NCBI GenBank assembly: GCA_023634235.1
Contig: JAMKCF010000012.1
Span: 1,967,001-2,031,000 of the forward strand
Source: Pisaster brevispinus
Lineage: Eukaryota > Echinodermata > Asteroidea > Forcipulatida > Asteriidae
Reading direction: 5' to 3'
DNA: 64,000 nucleotides
Position numbers and translations under genes: made by a program. Below are positions 60,443-64,000 of this stretch, piece after piece; positions within the stretch are counted from its first letter, which is position 1; the number at the start of each line of letters is the position of its first letter. The notes below the pieces were generated by a model. The model was not told where the DNA came from and searched no databases. It saw only the letters and a program-made list of their open reading frames with translations.

Positions 60443-61471
60443 GTCAGAGCGTATACAATTCGTGCAGTCTTATCTTGTGGCGATGGGGTATGAGCACGAT
60501 TATAAGTCCTCCTTGCTCTATACAATACACAACAAACCTCCTTGCTCTTTTCTATTATGGTGGTAAAGCGAACTGTTTGTTAATTTATACTATTCCCCCC
60601 TTGCCTTACCTTATTGTTTGTTCATTTTTTTTGTTTTTTTTTACATTGTTTCAAGTGAATTTGTTTGTTTTTTGTGATATTCTCCCCCCCCCTCCAATAA
60701 TTATGTTCCCATATGAGTTTGCATTTTCAAACATTCAACAGCCTTTGGAATACACTTTTTTTTATTAATCCTGAAATATGCTCTCTTTTTTTTTGGTGTA
60801 TTTCAAAGTTGTTGTCATTATTGTTAATTTGTTGTTGCCGGTTTTTCTTCTTCATATTATCTATGATCTAATGAGACTGTTATTGTGAACGTTTACAAAT
60901 TAATTGTTGAATAAACAACACTTTTATTAAGTTGGCCCACCTGATTAGGGCATGCTAAATCAAAGGTGCCTGGCGCAAGGTCAATTAGAGCATGGAGGAT
61001 GTTTTCCTCTATGATTACAGTATGGTTAGTGGTAAACAGTGGAGTTTCTGGAATGGGTGTGGTCTGTTTATAAAAAAAACCTTGAACTACAGAGTATGGG
61101 CAAGAAACCGGTTGACACATATCGTAAAGGGCCTACATAATTATTGGGGGGAGACTGAGTTGTGGTTTGTAAATCTGTCCTTTTATAGCATGCAGTGTTT
61201 TGCGTTAAAGGATTCCAACACTTCAGCGTGTATAGATCTGAGGCAACGTAAACATGAAACACTTGAGAACATTAAATTGGAAACTTTATTGTTTCGGCCT
61301 CAAAAATGCAAATTATATACACTTGTTACATCAAAATCTGACATATTCTCCCATCACCTCCCACTAGTTACCCTTGAGATAACAAATCTCAAATAATCAG
61401 AATTCATAAAAAAAAATTGGCATTGAACATAAAAGAATAGGGCAATAAATATTTGGTTTTATCGAGACAAT

Positions 61472-61646
61472 AGACCTTATGCACATGACGTAATTTCAGT
61501 AGGGCGCCCTCACCTAGAGGTCAAAAGGAGGTTGTTCATTGGCCAATCCTGTGCGCCGCGCGTACAAATCTGTGCGATTCGATTGTTTCGTCACCGTTTT
61601 ACCTCTAAGATGGCGGCTGGATGACGTCAATGCATAAGGTCTATAG
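61472..61646. repeat. Palindromic MITE with ATAGACCTTATGCA ends
   Basis: The left end atagaccttatgcacatgac and right end gacgtcaatgcataaggtct are inverted, about 170 bp in all. A start similar to this is seen at 5210. Confidence 0.7.
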
Positions 61647-61649
61647 AGT

Positions 61650-62935
61650 GATGACTAACAACTACAGCTATGTACGAATGGTAAAAAAAAACCAAAAAGA
61701 TTGATGGAGTAAGCGAAATGGGCGGAGGGTATTACAGGTAATGTGGTGAGTTTTTCTTATTTAAACCATGGAGAATTGCTCCATGGTTAAGACCTCTTAC
61801 TTATTACCATAGATCATCGAGAAAGGACAGATAGATCAAACCATGGAGCCATGATACACCGCAGTGTACCACGCTATGCATACATGCCTTAGTTTATCTC
61901 ATTTAAAATGCACAACCTCTGCAGAAACAAATCAGTCGGAACACTTTACTGTGACCCCCATACTTTTAGCGTGTGGTATGGACAAAAATATCACGCCCCG
62001 CTTAATAGCTAAAGACCCACTTGCACATGACATCACACTTACCGGCAAAGGAAGTCAGCTCATTGGACGAAGCTGTTCTCTTGGTGCGAAAAAATGTGCA
62101 CATGAACTCGTGCACCAGCAGTAACGTTGCGCGTTGTGCAAGGGATTAAACAAAAATGCTAGGCCAAGCATTGCCTTCTGGACTTTAAAGAGCCAAAGTC
62201 AGAGTAAATGTTGAAGTTTTGAAACTGACCTATAGAACTAATTAAGCCTTACAACCAGACAACATTACAACAGACATGCAGACATATTGCAGTCACATTA
62301 AGAATGAAACTCATGGTTCGCCATTTCCGGATGAGTGAGTTAAAACAATGATCTACCTCGAATGTCCATAACTCCTAGTTATTGCAATGATGTATCGATT
62401 TGAAACTTATATCCAATTTTGCCAATTACATGCAGAATTGTACAAAGGAATAAAACTTGTCAGTATGAAATGTCATGGTTCCAGTTGAATAGGCTAAAAC
62501 GATGAAAACATTAAATGTCCATAACGCCTTATTAGTGCAATGATCGTCACAAAGTTGTATGAAAAGCTCAAGTGACCATAACTCCTTCTTGCAATGAATT
62601 ACCAACTTAAAACTTGGGTCAAATATTGCCATGGATACGCAGATCCATATCAATATAATAAAACTCATGATTATGACACTATTTCCAGGTGAATGAGCTA
62701 AAACAACAATATAAAAAGGTTTTAGAATAACGATGGTTCCAAAATTGCAAATCTTATAAATGCATACATTATCTTAACTTGTGTTTTTATCTGTGCAAAA
62801 CATGAGGCAAATCACCCCTCTGCACCCCTTACCTAACGAGTCCCCATACACCCATGTCTATTTGTTTCTCTTCCCAGTTGGCCCTCACCCATCCTGAGCC
62901 CCTCTGTTACCCCAATTTCAAACCATAAACCAAGT
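61650..62935. other. Intergenic, no supported gene
   Basis: Short ORFs only. The sequence between 62220 and 62720 has loose repetition of taactcctt/ataacgcc and gagctaaaac blocks about 80-150 bp apart, possibly an old tandem repeat. Confidence 0.4.
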
Positions 62936-62937
62936 AG

Positions 62938-63212
62938 GCAGCAGCGGCGGATACAGGGGTGGGCGTGGGGGGCGCACGCCCCCCTTTTTGCTTGAAAAAA
63001 AAAACGAAAAAAAAAAAAAAAAACGGGAAAAAAAAAACTCGAGGGGAAAAATAAGGGAGAGACAAAATTAAAGACATAGGCCTTACCTGGTTTTTTTTAA
63101 AGCTACTAATATTCCATACCTCGTACACTTTTTTTCACCATTTTGTTGCTTGGTAAATTTTCACGCCCCCCCCCCCCCCGTTTGGAAAATCCTGGATCCG
63201 CCCCTGGGCAGT
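62938..63212. repeat. hAT-like MITE with CAGGGGCGGATCCAGG-type ends
   Basis: The left end cagcggcggatacaggggtg and right end ggatccgcccctg are inverted and resemble the common CAGGGGCGGATCCAG termini of hAT-derived small elements. A-rich and C-rich runs lie inside. No clear 8-bp target duplication could be read. Confidence 0.6.
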
Positions 63213-64000
63213 GGTCAAGTGCATACTTGTTAATGTCCCCACCCCTAACATCAGTTGATCAAAAATGATTGGTCTTTCTATTAGTCATTGTTTTTTCTAT
63301 CGGGCGATATTGCTGTTCTAGATTAAAACTGATCTAAGGAAACAAGCAAATTAAACAGTCATTATCTTAATCATGACAGAAGTATAAACTAACTTTTACA
63401 CGCTATCAACTTTGAAATTGATAGTTCATTTATTTGAATGTTCTTCGTTACATGTACATTTGTACAATGTACTATACAATGTTTTATATTAATTAGCATA
63501 AACATTTGGATGGCACTTTCAAAACAAAGTTCTTGACTGACACTTCTTTGGGAAAATCGAACAAAACCACAGAAATCATTACCCTTGAACATCCAGGAAA
63601 TGAGAAGAAACTTAATTATGCTAAGAGCAATTGACCATGTCACATTGATTACAAAAAGAGTGACCAAGGGGGGCAGAATATGTTACACGTGACACTTCAT
63701 GTTGAGGTGTAAAGTTATTATACAGGATTGTCAAGGACAACTAACATCATTGTTTACCTTTAGCCTGAAAGCTGACTGATTATGAAGTTAATACTAGAGC
63801 CATTTTTTTCTGTGAAATTTTTCCCTCTGAAATAAAGTCATATTCGAAAAAAAGAGAGAAACAAAAGCAACAGCTGATTTCAGTAGTTACAACCATAATC
63901 AAGGACAATGCTGAAGATTGTGCAAGATTTTTCACTATTTTCGCCTGACTCACAAATTGGATTAAGCCCAAATGTTCACCGATTTGTTATTTCATGTCAT
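63213..64000. other. Window end, nothing recognised
   Basis: AT-rich DNA with short minus-strand ORFs (92 and 63 codons) of low-complexity composition. No domain, RNA gene or repeat end was recognised. Confidence 0.35.

Noticed and set aside
60893..61396. Opposing ORFs (75 codons minus, 134 codons plus).
   Set aside because: They overlap on opposite strands and neither shows a family motif. A minus-strand GTGGGC donor was seen, but no partner exon fits.

Overview
The window is animal nuclear DNA: intron-rich split genes with consensus GT/AG borders, AATAAA signals, tRNA-derived SINEs, LINE and Ty3/gypsy remnants, and very many small palindromic DNA elements. The repeat families and the mix of Abraxas, SLC46, tandem-C2 and EFCAB9 genes suggest a marine deuterostome invertebrate. 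An echinoderm, perhaps a sea star, is my best guess, but the species cannot be proved from the sequence. No prokaryotic or CRISPR features were seen.

Layout. (1) 1-244: possible last exon of an unrecognised + strand gene. (2) 1741-14469, minus strand: an Abraxas-family gene (scaffold of BRCC36 deubiquitinase complexes). Five exons are well supported, one is likely, and the 3' part was not found. Its introns hold SINEs, a decayed LINE, a 93-bp minisatellite that repeats a splice acceptor in frame, a 3.2-kb element with ~780-bp inverted repeats, and a foldback element. (3) 15654-24816: two different Ty3/gypsy-type LTR retrotransposons, each with near-identical or identical LTRs, inserted 3 bp apart in one older MITE. 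(4) 25706-31080, minus: a complete five-exon SLC46-type transporter. (5) 33099-35833: a nearly identical tandem duplication. (6) 38567-40506, plus: a three-exon synaptotagmin-like tandem C2 protein. (7) 40931-48824: repeat-rich, with a tRNA-Asn-like relic, a decayed gypsy gag/protease region, a complete tRNA-type SINE, and a THAP-domain ORF inside long inverted repeats. (8) 49069-56561, plus: EFCAB9, the Ca2+ sensor of the sperm CatSper channel, complete in four exons. (9) 58533-58739, minus: terminal exon of an unrecognised gene, then mostly intergenic repeats to 64000.

The host genes do not form a pathway. Abraxas acts in ubiquitin signalling and DNA repair, SLC46 in solute transport, the C2 protein in membrane traffic, and EFCAB9 in sperm motility. 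Most of the remaining DNA is transposable-element derived, and the most unusual observations lie there and in the Abraxas intron. Exon borders were worked out by hand from splice consensus, phase and family similarity remembered without a database search.
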